Below are positions 1 to 6,731 of a stretch of 6,972 nucleotides of DNA, in pieces; position 1 is the first letter of the stretch; every line of letters starts with the position of its first letter. The DNA lies in contig SXZC01000184.1 of assembly GCA_005788075.1 (NCBI GenBank), positions 1-6,972 of the forward strand. The letters are read 5' to 3'. The stretch comes from Actinomycetota bacterium (GTDB lineage: Bacteria > Actinomycetota > Thermoleophilia > Miltoncostaeales > Miltoncostaeaceae). A program made the position numbers and the translations under genes. The notes under the pieces are model-generated. The model was given only the letters and a program-made list of their open reading frames with translations. It was not told where the DNA came from and did no database searches.

Positions 1-684
1 CTCGCTGCCGGCCAGCGAGTGGGCCACGGCCAGGCCCAGGTCGGTGTGGCAGTGCACCGAGAGGGTCACGCCCTCAAGCGACGGAACGCGCTCGTAGAGC
101 TCCATGAGGAACCGCTGGAACTCCGTCGGCATCGTGTAGCCCACGGTGTCGGGGATGTTGATCGTGCCCGCGCCCTCGGCGATGGCCGCGCCGATCACCT
201 CGGCCACGAATGCCGGGTCGGAGCGCGTGGCGTCCTCGCACGAGAACTCCACGTCGGGGCTCAGGCTCACAGCCTGCTTCACCGCGTCGATGGCGGTGGC
301 CAGCACCTCGGAGCGGTCCATGCGCAGCTTGTGCGCCATGTGGATGTCCGACGTGGCGATGAACGTGTGGATGCGCGGCTTCGTGGCGTCGCGCACGCCC
401 TCCCACGCCACGGCGATGTCCTTCTCGTTCGCGCGGGCGAGGGCGGCGATCGTGGGACCCTCCACCTCGCGCGCCACGGCCTGCACGCCCTCGAGGTCGC
501 CGGGCGACGAGATCGGGACGCCGGCCTCGATGACGTCCACGCCAAGGCGGGCGAGCTGCTGCGCGATCTCCACCTTCTCGCGAAGGTTGAGATGGATGCG
601 CGGCGACTGCTCCCCGTCGCGAAGGGTCGTATCGAAGAACTTGACGCGCTTGGCGTCGTCTCGGCTGGCGTCGTCGGCCGGCAC
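1..684 (-). CDS. leuA: 2-isopropylmalate synthase, N-terminal 228 codons (runs off the window)
   Basis: Catalyses condensation of acetyl-CoA with 2-ketoisovalerate, the first committed step of leucine synthesis, in the cytoplasm. The translation shows the DRE-TIM metallolyase signature [11 protein letters not shown] (residues 18-28; Asp18 is a metal ligand and Arg22 catalytic by family knowledge), then [57 protein letters not shown] and the metal-binding HCH (His211, His213). [11 protein letters not shown] and the SSPGD segment fit LeuA better than citramalate or homocitrate synthase. The start is GTG at 684-682, eight bases after a perfect AGGAGG. The C-terminal half of the catalytic region and the leucine-binding regulatory domain lie outside the window. 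Two family-unusual positions are Arg29, where Gly is common after SP, and Thr214 in HCHTDLG, where Asn is common. The gene is preceded by its own leucine-rich leader, so leucine-dependent control is expected. Confidence 0.95.
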   Translation of the reverse strand, partial: MPADDASRDDAKRVKFFDTTLRDGEQSPRIHLNLREKVEIAQQLARLGVDVIEAGVPISSPGDLEGVQAVAREVEGPTIAALARANEKDIAVAWEGVRDATKPRIHTFIATSDIHMAHKLRMDRSEVLATAIDAVKQAVSLSPDVEFSCEDATRSDPAFVAEVIGAAIAEGAGTINIPDTVGYTMPTEFQRFLMELYERVPSLEGVTLSVHCHTDLGLAVAHSLAGSE

Positions 685-692
685 GGGGGCTT

Positions 693-698
693 CCTCCT
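693..698 (-). promoter_or_regulatory. Ribosome-binding site of leuA
   Basis: AGGAGG lies eight bases before the GTG at 684 and decides the leuA start. The in-frame codons further upstream have no comparable site. The SD is also one strand of a perfect 9-bp inverted repeat with the leader-peptide coding sequence (802..810), so it can be masked in the mRNA. Confidence 0.85.
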
Positions 699-720
699 GG
701 CTCGTGTGGACTGATCCTGT

Positions 721-737
721 GCCCGGCGCATCCGGGC
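721..737 (-). other. Second leader hairpin upstream of the leuA SD
   Basis: GCCCGG / CCGGGC stem of 6 bp with a 5-base loop, ending 22 bases before the SD. It is followed by ACAGGATCAG, with no T-tract. It lies inside the region enclosed by the anti-SD/SD pairing. Confidence 0.55.
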
Positions 738-752
738 GTGGGTGTCGAAGCG

Positions 753-770
753 CTTCCCCTAGCGGGGAAG
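753..770 (-). other. Leader hairpin spanning the last Leu codon and stop of the leader peptide
   Basis: A perfect 7-bp stem with a 4-base loop. A ribosome reaching the leader stop would open it, while one stalled at the Leu run would cover its 5' arm. The bases that follow (CGCTTCGACA) are not T-rich, so it does not look like an intrinsic terminator. Confidence 0.65.
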
Positions 771-833
771 GAGCAGAAGGGCGCCCAGCGTGCCGCGACC
801 GGCCAGGAGGTTGGTGTTCGCGGTGGCGCTCAT
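759..833 (-). CDS. leuL-type leucine-rich leader peptide (24 aa) upstream of leuA
   Basis: A short reading frame runs from ATG (833-831) to TAG (761-759). It encodes 24 residues, seven of them leucine: a Leu-Leu pair at codons 9-10, one Leu at codon 16, and four consecutive Leu codons (CTT CTG CTC CTT) at 19-22, ending LGALLLLPR. This is the layout of an attenuator leader peptide, whose translation senses charged leucyl-tRNA and which has no function as a product. It lies between the stop of the large secreted-protein gene and leuA, 74 bases before the leuA start. No Shine-Dalgarno is visible before the ATG. A GTG directly precedes it in frame, so the start may be leaderless at GTG 836 or ATG 833. 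The frame stays open upstream into the large gene, so the start is the uncertain part; the Leu run and stop are clear. Confidence 0.8.
   Translation of the reverse strand: MSATANTNLLAGRGTLGALLLLPR
802..810 (-). repeat. Anti-Shine-Dalgarno arm in the leader (inverted repeat of 693..701)
   Basis: On the minus strand this reads CCTCCTGGC, the exact reverse complement of GCCAGGAGG at 701-693. The next leader bases GGCCGG (804-799) could instead pair with CCGGCC (681-676) right after the leuA start codon, giving a second way to close the initiation region. Confidence 0.7.
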
Positions 834-841
834 CACCCGGG

Positions 842-869
842 AGCGTAGCGCACGAAGGGCCCGAGGCAA
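842..869 (-). promoter_or_regulatory. Candidate promoter for the leuA leader transcript
   Basis: TTGCCT (869-864) and TACGCT (847-842) are separated by 16 bases and resemble the -35 and -10 boxes of housekeeping sigma promoters (4/6 and 3/6 matches, keeping TA...T). The -10 box ends five bases before the leader GTG at 836 and eight before the ATG at 833, so the transcript could start at or next to the leader start codon. This fits the lack of a leader SD. The match is weak and could be chance in GC-rich DNA. Confidence 0.4.
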
Positions 870-874
870 GCGCC

Positions 875-3800
875 CTAGCCCGTAACCGGGGCCTTCCCCG
901 TCACCGCCCCGATCACCCGCAGCGCCGTGGGATCGTTCACCGAGCGGGTGTTGGTGGAGGTCGCCCAGCCGGTCACCTGCTGGCTGCCCTGCCCCACTCC
1001 CGACGCGGTGGCCACCAGCACGAAGCGGCGTGTGGTGGCGCCGCCGGCCTTGAGGTTGCCGGTCGAGAAGCGGATCCACCCGCCGCTTACGGTGCCGCCC
1101 ATGGGGTTGGCCACCGCGAATCCCCTCGGGATCGGCGCGCGGGTGATGGTGCGCGTGGTGGTGGCAAGGCCGTAATTGGCGATGCGAAGCGTGATCAGCG
1201 ACCTCTGGCCGGGCCGCAGCGTGGTGTGCGATGCCCGGGTGGTGATCGACAGCGCCGGGCGCTTGTCGCGGATGAGCGGGTTGAGCGTGCTCATCACCTT
1301 CTGGCCGCGCGCGTTCGCGATGCGGTAGGTCACCGGCGTGGCCGCGCCGGTAAACGAGGCCAGCGGGCGGAACCTCACGCGCCCGGTGCGCGGGTCGACC
1401 GTCCAGGTGCCCTCCCCGGGCACCACCACGCGGGTGGTCCACCGGCCGGTCACCGGATCCTTGATGCGCATCGATGCGGCTACGAAGGGGGCGCCGCCGG
1501 GGTCGTTGGAGGCCACGGGATCGAATTCGACCGCCTGCCCGCGCATGGCCTGCTCGAACTGAGGGTCGGCCCACGGCGGCGGGGTGTCGCGCACGACGAT
1601 GGTGATGGTGCTGGTGGCGGTGCGCCCGAGCGAGTCGGTGATGCGGTAGCCGATCGCGGGCGTCGTTCCCGTGAAGCCCTTCTGCGGGGTGAAGGTGACG
1701 GTGCCGCCATCGCCCACCCGGAAGGTGCCCTGCCCCGGGATCGTGACGGTGTCCGAATAGCGCCCGGTGCGCGGGTCGCGAAGGCGCAGGCTCGAGGGGT
1801 CGAGCATCGCGCCGGAGGAGGGCGAGTCATTTGCCAGCGGGCGCACGCTCACCGGCTGGCCGGCCATGGTGCTCTCGACCTCCGGCAGCGCCGAGGGGAT
1901 CGGCGCGCCGGGCAGGGGCTTGCCGCCCTCGCCCTGGGAGGGCGGGAGGGGCGCAGCAGCCACGGTGGGCGTGAGGGTGCCGCAGCCGCTCTGGCCGACG
2001 ATGTCGGTGACGCACAGGCGCACCGGGTCTGCCGGGGTGCCGGAGTACCCGGCGGCGGGCGTGAAGGTGACGATGCCGGTCGCGGGCTCGAGCACGTAGG
2101 TGCCCTCCGGGCGGCTGATCGAGGTCTCGCCGGGCTGGCAGGTGGCGCCCGGGGCGGCAAGGCAGCTTCTGGCCGGGTCGATGGGCGCGGTGCCCGGGGT
2201 CACCTGGGGCGCCATGGTGCCCGGGGTGGCGTGGGCCACCGAGACGACCGCGGGGGCCACCTGGGGCGGGCCCTCCCCCACTACCCGCGGGGTGTAGGTG
2301 GATGAGGTGCGCTGGAAGGCCCCGTCGGTGACCGCGTAGGTGACGGCTGCGGCGGTGCCGAGCATGCCGCTGACCGGCTGGAAGCTGATGAAGCCGGTGA
2401 GCGCATTGACCGTGAACACCCCGTCTGAGGTCGTGAGGCTCATCTGCGCGCAGGCCGGGGCGACCTCCGAGGGCCCGCACAGGCGCACGCTGGTGCCCGA
2501 GAGCGGATAGCTCGCGCTGCCGGCCGCGTCGTTTGCGAGGGGGTTGATCAGCTGCGTGGCGCCGGGAAGGCCCGTGGTGGAGTCCGGCGCGGCAACCGGA
2601 GCCGGGATGCTCACCACCTCGGGCGTGATGGTGGAGGTGGCCTTCTGGCCGAGGGCGTCCTCGACGACGTACTTGATGGGGGTCGCGATGCCGGTGAAGG
2701 AGGGCAGCGGGTCGAAGGTGACCGTCCCATCGTTGTTCGCGGTGTAGGTGCCCTCGCCCGAGATGTTCAGGGTGGCTCCGGTGCACGATCCGGTGGCGGT
2801 GGCGGTGGTGCAGATGCGCACCGTCGATGCGACCAGGGTCGTGCCCGATCCGGCCGCATCATTGGCAAGGGGCGTGATGGCCTGGTTGATGTCGACCGCG
2901 CCCGTGGAGGTGTCGGGCGCTGCGGTCGGGGGCGCCGGGATGGTGGGGGTCAGCGTGCTGGTGGCCGTCTGGCCCACCGCATCGGTGACGCGGTAGGTGA
3001 CCGCGGTCTTGGTGCCGGCGGTGGCGTTGTTGAGCGCCTGGAAGGTGGCCACTCCGGTGGTGCGGTTGACCGTCCAGGTGCCCTCGCCCGCGATGGCGAA
3101 GGTGGCCTTGCACACCGAGTCGGAGGGGTCGATCAGGCAGGGGCCGTTGGTATTTCCGGTCTGCAGGCCCGATCCGGTGGCAAGTGCCCCCTGGCCGGTG
3201 ATGAGGTTGGCGAAGGTGGCGGTGGCGCCGGGGATGACCGGCTTGGTCTCAGGGGTGGCCACAGGCAGCGCGGGCGCGCTCACCGTCGGGGTGATGAGCG
3301 CAGATGCGACCTGGGTGGCGTTGTCCTGCACGACGTAGCGCACCGGCGTGGGCACCTGGCCGCTGAAGGACGGCAGCGGGTCGAAGGTGACGGTGCCATT
3401 GGCGTTCGCGGTGTAGGTGCCCTCGTTGCTGATCGCAAGCGTCGAGAGGTTGCAGTTGCTTGCGGTGTAGGGCGCGGCCGGCTGCGGGTTGGGGCACAGC
3501 TTCACCGTGGCGGCCACAAGGCTCGCGCCCGAGGCGGCGGAGTCGTTGGTGAGCACGCTGATGGCCTGGTTGGTGTCCCAGGGGCCGGTGGAGGTGTCGG
3601 GCTGGGCGGTGGGAGTGCCGACCACGGTAGGCGTCAGGGCCCCGGCGGCTCGCCGGCTCGCGGAGTCGAGGATCCCGTAGCTGAGGGGGTCGGCTGCGCC
3701 GACATAGCCGGTGTCGGGCGTGAAGGTGATCTTCCCCGCGTCCGCAGAGCCTGCGTCGGTATTGACCGACCAGGTTCCCTGGCCGGCCACGACCCGGGTT

Positions 3801-6610
3801 GTGAGCGTGCAGGGCACGGTCGTGCCGTCCTGGGGTGGATTCGTGCTGGGGTTGCACAGCCGGGTGGCGGCCTTGTAGTTGGCGGGAAAGGTCGCCCCGG
3901 TGGAGGGGTTGGCCGCAGCAGATGACCCCGACGCGCTGAACGGGTCGAACACCGCCGCCATGTTCATGCCCGTCGTCGCGGTGCGGGTCGGCGCCACCGG
4001 CGCCAGGGTGTAGATGGCGTTCACGGTGCTGGTGTTGCCCACGGTCACCGCCGAGGCGTTCGACACCACGGCGCCACCGGACGCGCTGACCGTGCCGCTA
4101 CCTCCCGAGGCGACCGTCGACGACACCACGGTTGCCGTTGCGGAGTCGACGAAGCGCACCTTGTAGCTGGCAGCGGAGAGCCCCGGGAACGAGTAGTTCC
4201 CGTCCGCATCGGTGGTGGTGGTGACCGGCTGCCCTGCCTGCGCGTGTCCCGTCGGATAGTTCAGCGCGTTGCCGGACGAGTCCAGCAGCGCCACCGTCAC
4301 TCCCACCGCGGGTCTCGGGGTGGGACTGGTATCGACGGCCCGGCCACCCAGCGTGCCCGAGCACTGCTCCACGGAGGCCGCTGCAATGCCGAGCGATCCG
4401 GATGCGGGCGTGAACGTGGTCGTCTGGCTCTGGGCATCGGTCGCGCTTCCCTCGGCGAGGATCGCCATGCTGGTGGCGTTGCCGGGCGGCGGGATCGGCC
4501 CGGGACCCGGGGCGATCGGGCAACTGAGCTTCGCCTCGACGGTCAGGCACAGCTCGGGGGCGTCACCCACCGCCTTCACCTCGGCGGTGGCGGAGCTGAT
4601 GCTGCCGGACGTGATGGTGAAGTCGACGTCGAAGGTCGGACTCACGCCTGTCACGGATGGACTGAGGGATGTGAGGTCCAGGGCGGTGCCGGCCGTGAGC
4701 GCGATGTTCGTCCAGCCGGCGATCGGCATGCCGTTGGAGTCCTTCACCGTGAGGATCACCGAGAAGTTCGCCGCCGGGGCGGGGCTGGTCAGCGTGAACG
4801 TCTTCCACGAGCGCACGGCGCCCGGGCTGCTGCTGCAGGCCATGCGTGGAACCACGGTGTTGCCGGGGAACGACGCGCGGGTGGGAGCGATGGTCGAACA
4901 GCCGAGGACGTTGCCGACCATGTTGTAGGTGATCAGGTTGGGCTGGTCGTGGCGCGTGACCCACATGCAGTCGGGGATCGCCGGGTCGGGGGTGACCGAG
5001 TAGTTGTCGGTGACGAAGCCGTCCGCCGGAATGTTGGCGCATGGTCCGCCGGCCCCGCTCGCCACGCTGGCATCCCAGCAGTGGGCGCGCGCGGGATACT
5101 CGACGCCCCCGGTGGTCCAGTTGACGCCATTGCTCCAGTAGATGCGCGACCCCATGCGCAGCGGCCACTGGTAGTCGGACGTGCCGTAGGTGAACGACGA
5201 GGTGACCATCGTGCTGAGGGTGGCCGGACCGGCGAAGGCGCTGCCGGCGGCATCCCAGCACGGCACCGCTGCGGTGCTCGACTGCGGCCGGGTGACCACG
5301 GAGCCCGAGTAGTTGGGGACCAGGCGGTTGTCGCCGAGAAGGCAGACGCCCGCCGTTCCTCCAGCGGCGGTGGGAAGCTCCACCAGCCGTCCGATCATCG
5401 GCCGGTACGTGCCGTAGTAGCCGGACCCCAGCACCCCGCCGAGGTTCTTGCCGCCGGTGAAGCCCGGGCACTCGGTGGCGGGGTTGCTCACGAGGTTGCA
5501 GGCGATGACGAGGGTTCCTGCAACCGCGTTGCCATTGGAGGTCGAGCCCATGGTGTAGATGCGACCACCTGACACGACCACGCTGCTTCGCCGCCCGCCG
5601 TAGCTCTCGCTGTCGAGCTTCCACCCCTTCACCGCGGTGGGCCAGCCGTTGGTGGGCATTCCCGCACACGGAGCGGCGGTTGCCGTGTCCAGGCACACGA
5701 GGTTCCCGGACGCCACGACCTGCGCCCACAGGCGCCCCTCTGACTCCGACCCGGCGGTTGGCACCCCATCGAATGCGTAGAACTCGCGCAGTCGGTAGTC
5801 GGCCCCCGTTCCCACTTCCAGCGCGGAGAAGCCGGTCCCCGCGAGCGGAACGTATGGCGTGCTGCACATCGTGGGGTTCCCACCGGATGCGAGCACCGCC
5901 GAGATGTCGACGCAGTAGAAGCCCGCGGTGTCATCGGCGTCCACCGCGATCCTCTTGAGCCCAGGGATCCAGATCTTCGTGCCGACGACCCGGCCCGTGG
6001 AGTACTGGGGCGTCGTGCGCATGATGTTCAAGGGGAAGCCGGCGCACAGGTTGCCGGTCGAGAGGACGTGGCAGTCGAGCTGGCCGCCGGACGACTGGTG
6101 GTGGAACACGTTGAACACCCGGGTGCGCCCGGGATCGAAGAACGTCTGGTAGCCGTCGCCGGTGCCACCCGCGGGGATCGTCGGAGGCGTGAGGTTCACC
6201 ACGGCCCCGTTCGCCGTCCCCGTGGCGATCTGATACCCGGACTCCGACCCCTGGGAGTTGATCGTGCCCGCGGTCTTCACCTTGGTCACCTGTGCCCAGG
6301 CGCTGGACGTGGCAGGCGTGGTATTCGACCAGCTCGTGCCATCGAAGTACGAGAGGCCCCATCCGACGGGCTTGTTGATGCTGGATGCCCCGGTGAGCAC
6401 CGCCTTGGTCGGGTCGATCGTCTGCACGATCTCCTGCGAGACCGTTCCCGCATCGGCAACCGGCATGCCCGCCGTGATGGTGGCGGAGGCCGCGGGCTGC
6501 ACCGTGGCCGGGCTCGGGGTGACGCTGACGGAGGGCGTTGCCGGGGCAACGGCGATCTGCGCGACCACCATCAGGAGGGCACAGGCGAGGACGAGGGGGC
6601 GGAGGCGCAC
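875..6610 (-). CDS. Giant secreted surface-type protein (1911 aa): propeller-like head, Cna-B-like domain, eight CshA-like repeats, DUF11-like end
   Basis: The exact family is not recognised, but the architecture is clear. A Sec signal peptide (1-22) is followed by a beta-rich N-terminal domain (about 28-150) and about seven Cys-paired units (150-600) read as a beta-propeller. Next come a beta domain (600-697), a Pro-Gly linker (698-712), a prealbumin/Cna-B-like domain (about 753-870), eight CshA-fibril-like repeats (877-1786) and a DUF11-like domain (1787-1911). Ser, Thr, Ala, Gly and Pro dominate, as in extracellular stalk proteins. The start is GTG at 6610, seven bases after AGGA, and leads straight into a textbook signal peptide. 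There is no LPXTG, C-terminal hydrophobic helix, SLH or peptidoglycan-binding motif, so attachment is unexplained. Likely role: secreted adhesin or cell-surface fibre (inference). It lies between serA and leuA, same strand, with its own RBS and a hairpin separating it from serA. Confidence 0.9.
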   Translation of the reverse strand: MRLRPLVLACALLMVVAQIAVAPATPSVSVTPSPATVQPAASATITAGMPVADAGTVSQEIVQTIDPTKAVLTGASSINKPVGWGLSYFDGTSWSNTTPATSSAWAQVTKVKTAGTINSQGSESGYQIATGTANGAVVNLTPPTIPAGGTGDGYQTFFDPGRTRVFNVFHHQSSGGQLDCHVLSTGNLCAGFPLNIMRTTPQYSTGRVVGTKIWIPGLKRIAVDADDTAGFYCVDISAVLASGGNPTMCSTPYVPLAGTGFSALEVGTGADYRLREFYAFDGVPTAGSESEGRLWAQVVASGNLVCLDTATAAPCAGMPTNGWPTAVKGWKLDSESYGGRRSSVVVSGGRIYTMGSTSNGNAVAGTLVIACNLVSNPATECPGFTGGKNLGGVLGSGYYGTYRPMIGRLVELPTAAGGTAGVCLLGDNRLVPNYSGSVVTRPQSSTAAVPCWDAAGSAFAGPATLSTMVTSSFTYGTSDYQWPLRMGSRIYWSNGVNWTTGGVEYPARAHCWDASVASGAGGPCANIPADGFVTDNYSVTPDPAIPDCMWVTRHDQPNLITYNMVGNVLGCSTIAPTRASFPGNTVVPRMACSSSPGAVRSWKTFTLTSPAPAANFSVILTVKDSNGMPIAGWTNIALTAGTALDLTSLSPSVTGVSPTFDVDFTITSGSISSATAEVKAVGDAPELCLTVEAKLSCPIAPGPGPIPPPGNATSMAILAEGSATDAQSQTTTFTPASGSLGIAAASVEQCSGTLGGRAVDTSPTPRPAVGVTVALLDSSGNALNYPTGHAQAGQPVTTTTDADGNYSFPGLSAASYKVRFVDSATATVVSSTVASGGSGTVSASGGAVVSNASAVTVGNTSTVNAIYTLAPVAPTRTATTGMNMAAVFDPFSASGSSAAANPSTGATFPANYKAATRLCNPSTNPPQDGTTVPCTLTTRVVAGQGTWSVNTDAGSADAGKITFTPDTGYVGAADPLSYGILDSASRRAAGALTPTVVGTPTAQPDTSTGPWDTNQAISVLTNDSAASGASLVAATVKLCPNPQPAAPYTASNCNLSTLAISNEGTYTANANGTVTFDPLPSFSGQVPTPVRYVVQDNATQVASALITPTVSAPALPVATPETKPVIPGATATFANLITGQGALATGSGLQTGNTNGPCLIDPSDSVCKATFAIAGEGTWTVNRTTGVATFQALNNATAGTKTAVTYRVTDAVGQTATSTLTPTIPAPPTAAPDTSTGAVDINQAITPLANDAAGSGTTLVASTVRICTTATATGSCTGATLNISGEGTYTANNDGTVTFDPLPSFTGIATPIKYVVEDALGQKATSTITPEVVSIPAPVAAPDSTTGLPGATQLINPLANDAAGSASYPLSGTSVRLCGPSEVAPACAQMSLTTSDGVFTVNALTGFISFQPVSGMLGTAAAVTYAVTDGAFQRTSSTYTPRVVGEGPPQVAPAVVSVAHATPGTMAPQVTPGTAPIDPARSCLAAPGATCQPGETSISRPEGTYVLEPATGIVTFTPAAGYSGTPADPVRLCVTDIVGQSGCGTLTPTVAAAPLPPSQGEGGKPLPGAPIPSALPEVESTMAGQPVSVRPLANDSPSSGAMLDPSSLRLRDPRTGRYSDTVTIPGQGTFRVGDGGTVTFTPQKGFTGTTPAIGYRITDSLGRTATSTITIVVRDTPPPWADPQFEQAMRGQAVEFDPVASNDPGGAPFVAASMRIKDPVTGRWTTRVVVPGEGTWTVDPRTGRVRFRPLASFTGAATPVTYRIANARGQKVMSTLNPLIRDKRPALSITTRASHTTLRPGQRSLITLRIANYGLATTTRTITRAPIPRGFAVANPMGGTVSGGWIRFSTGNLKAGGATTRRFVLVATASGVGQGSQQVTGWATSTNTRSVNDPTALRVIGAVTGKAPVTG
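878..1252 (-). other. C-terminal DUF11-like domain of the giant protein (residues 1787-1911)
   Basis: The segment with [28 protein letters not shown] and [13 protein letters not shown] follows the DUF11 pattern: a strand with G-x-x-x-T-x-x-(I/V)-x-N-x-G, then a P-x-G-F turn, then L-x-x-G. The protein ends shortly after in [11 protein letters not shown] with no sorting signal or membrane helix. DUF11 is frequent in very large secreted bacterial proteins. Confidence 0.7.
882..904 (-). terminator. Possible hairpin at the 3' end of the large secreted-protein gene
   Basis: On the minus strand GTGA-CGGGG, loop AAGG, CCCCG-(G bulge)-TTAC can form nine pairs including one G-U. It lies inside the last codons of the large gene, ends five bases before its TAG, and has no U-tract. 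No better terminator is seen before the candidate leuA promoter. It may only reflect GC-rich coding sequence. Confidence 0.2.
1253..3982 (-). repeat. Eight tandem CshA-fibril-like repeats (residues 877-1786)
   Basis: Approximate units are R1 3982-3602, R2 3601-3254, R3 3253-2918, R4 2917-2588, R5 2587-2240, R6 2239-1886, R7 1885-1571 and R8 1570-1253. A typical unit reads APDTSTG...NQAI..LAND...G..LV..TVRIC, then [23 protein letters not shown], then P(I/V)[18 protein letters not shown]. This matches the CshA fibril repeat pattern known from streptococcal CshA and many actinobacterial surface proteins; VCBS or cadherin-like Ig repeats are the alternative. R1 and R6 are the most divergent. R1-R6 carry a Cys pair in the loop after the TVRLC strand. 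R7 and R8 have none and carry DPRTGR/DPVTGR there instead. A Pro/Gly linker (residues 1551-1575) separates R6 from R7. Confidence 0.85.
3992..4354 (-). other. Cna-B / SdrD-like prealbumin domain (residues 753-873)
   Basis: The segment [43 protein letters not shown] and KVRFVDS follows the usual order of prealbumin-like surface domains (Cna-B, SdrD-B or carboxypeptidase-regulatory-like). In these families the [11 protein letters not shown] turn is the hallmark. It links the N-terminal head to the repeat stalk, after a Pro-Gly linker at residues 698-712. Confidence 0.7.
4811..6163 (-). other. Cys-paired repeat region, probable seven-bladed beta-propeller (residues 150-600)
   Basis: Units recur roughly every 50-80 residues. 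Many have a strand of the type [28 protein letters not shown] or GSRIYWS, followed by a second strand with C-(V/L/W)-D and a nearby second Cys. Cysteines fall at 180/189, 233/249, 306/315, 371/381, 423/451, 511/524 and 548/571, plus 592. Motifs such as [14 protein letters not shown] and [15 protein letters not shown] show the pattern best. Repeated strands with paired cysteines suggest a disulphide-stabilised propeller acting as a binding head. No catalytic motif was recognised. The blade count is inferred from the spacing. Confidence 0.55.
6545..6610 (-). other. Sec signal peptide of the giant protein
   Basis: The first residues are [20 protein letters not shown]: two arginines, then a hydrophobic core, then VAPATPS. 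Cleavage is likely around AVA-PA (near residue 22) or two residues later. A cysteine sits inside the core (residue 10) with no lipobox Cys at the cleavage point, so this looks like a signal peptidase I substrate rather than a lipoprotein. Confidence 0.85.
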
Positions 6611-6616
6611 GGCCTA

Positions 6617-6621
6617 TTCCT
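6617..6621 (-). promoter_or_regulatory. Ribosome-binding site of the giant gene
   Basis: AGGAA on the minus strand lies six bases before the GTG at 6610 and supports that start, which coincides with the signal peptide. Confidence 0.6.
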
Positions 6622-6626
6622 AGCCC

Positions 6627-6656
6627 GCGGAGCGCCGCCTCGGGGCGCCTACCCCG
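6627..6656 (-). other. Two small hairpins just upstream of the giant gene's RBS
   Basis: CGGGG / CCCCG (6656-6652 with 6645-6641, six-base loop) and GCGG / CCGC (6638-6635 with 6630-6627, four-base loop) lie side by side in the 5' untranslated region. No known riboswitch core was recognised in the 78 bases between the serA-distal hairpin and the start. No convincing promoter was seen there either. Confidence 0.25.
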
Positions 6657-6689
6657 GTGATTTGTGGGTTATCCAGAGGTCATGATGTT

Positions 6690-6711
6690 CCGGGACACCA
6701 TCGTGTCCCGG
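6690..6711 (-). terminator. Strong hairpin after serA, probable terminator without U-tract
   Basis: CCGGGACAC and GTGTCCCGG form a perfect 9-bp stem with a 4-base loop, starting 20 bases after the serA stop. The bases that follow on the minus strand (AACATCATGACC) are not U-rich, so it is not a classical intrinsic terminator. GC-rich hairpins of this kind are common behind actinobacterial genes. It would separate the serA transcript from the giant gene. Confidence 0.55.
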
Positions 6712-6731
6712 GGACCCGGAATCGCGACGTC

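Larger units (their letters stand above)
685..836 (-). promoter_or_regulatory. leuA 5' leader: leucine attenuator with SD-sequestering pairing
   Basis: Elements in transcript order: the leader peptide start (833); an anti-SD segment CCTCCTGGC (810-802) covering leader codons 9-10; the four-Leu run (779-768); a perfect 7-bp hairpin CTTCCCCGCTAGGGGAAG (770-753), whose 5' arm holds the last Leu codon and whose loop holds most of the stop; a 6-bp hairpin GCCCGGATGCGCCGGGC (737-721); and GCCAGGAGG (701-693), which contains the leuA SD. The first and last segments pair over nine bases without mismatch and would close a multibranch fold around the two hairpins. Neither hairpin is followed by a T-run, so control of translation initiation fits better than transcription termination. 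I recall that conserved pseudoknotted leaders before leuA have been reported in Actinobacteria; whether this one belongs to that class needs a covariance search. Confidence 0.7.

Noticed and set aside
279..731. 150-codon minus-strand frame with an ATG at 731
   Set aside because: Out of frame with leuA and made almost only of Arg, Ser, Pro and Ala. The frame starting GTG 684 carries the real LeuA motifs.
721..737. Classical transcription terminator in the leuA leader
   Set aside because: The hairpin is real but followed by ACAGGATCAG with no T-run, so a textbook terminator/antiterminator switch is not supported.
834..1574. Upstream open extension of the leader frame to 1574
   Set aside because: It overlaps the large gene in another frame with a Arg/His/Gly-rich translation. 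Only the part after the large gene's stop, from about 833, makes sense as a leader.
146..2305. 719-codon plus-strand open frame
   Set aside because: It runs antisense across leuA, the leader and the large gene. The translation is Arg/Gly/Ala/His-rich with no domain, as expected for a high-GC shadow frame.
1253..3982. CRISPR or non-coding tandem repeat array
   Set aside because: The periodicity is at protein level (~105-125 residues), with diverged DNA and an intact reading frame.
4244..5572. 442-codon plus-strand open frame
   Set aside because: Antisense to the Cys-paired region of the large gene, low-complexity GRAH-rich translation and no recognisable motif.
6611..6689. Riboswitch upstream of the giant gene
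   Set aside because: The 78 bases hold two small stems, but I find none of the conserved cores of cyclic-di-GMP, cyclic-di-AMP or other common classes, and the region is short.
6668..6691. Sigma-factor promoter for the giant gene (GGAAC ... GATAAC)
   Set aside because: The spacer is only about 13 bases and no housekeeping -35 lies at the right distance from GATAAC.
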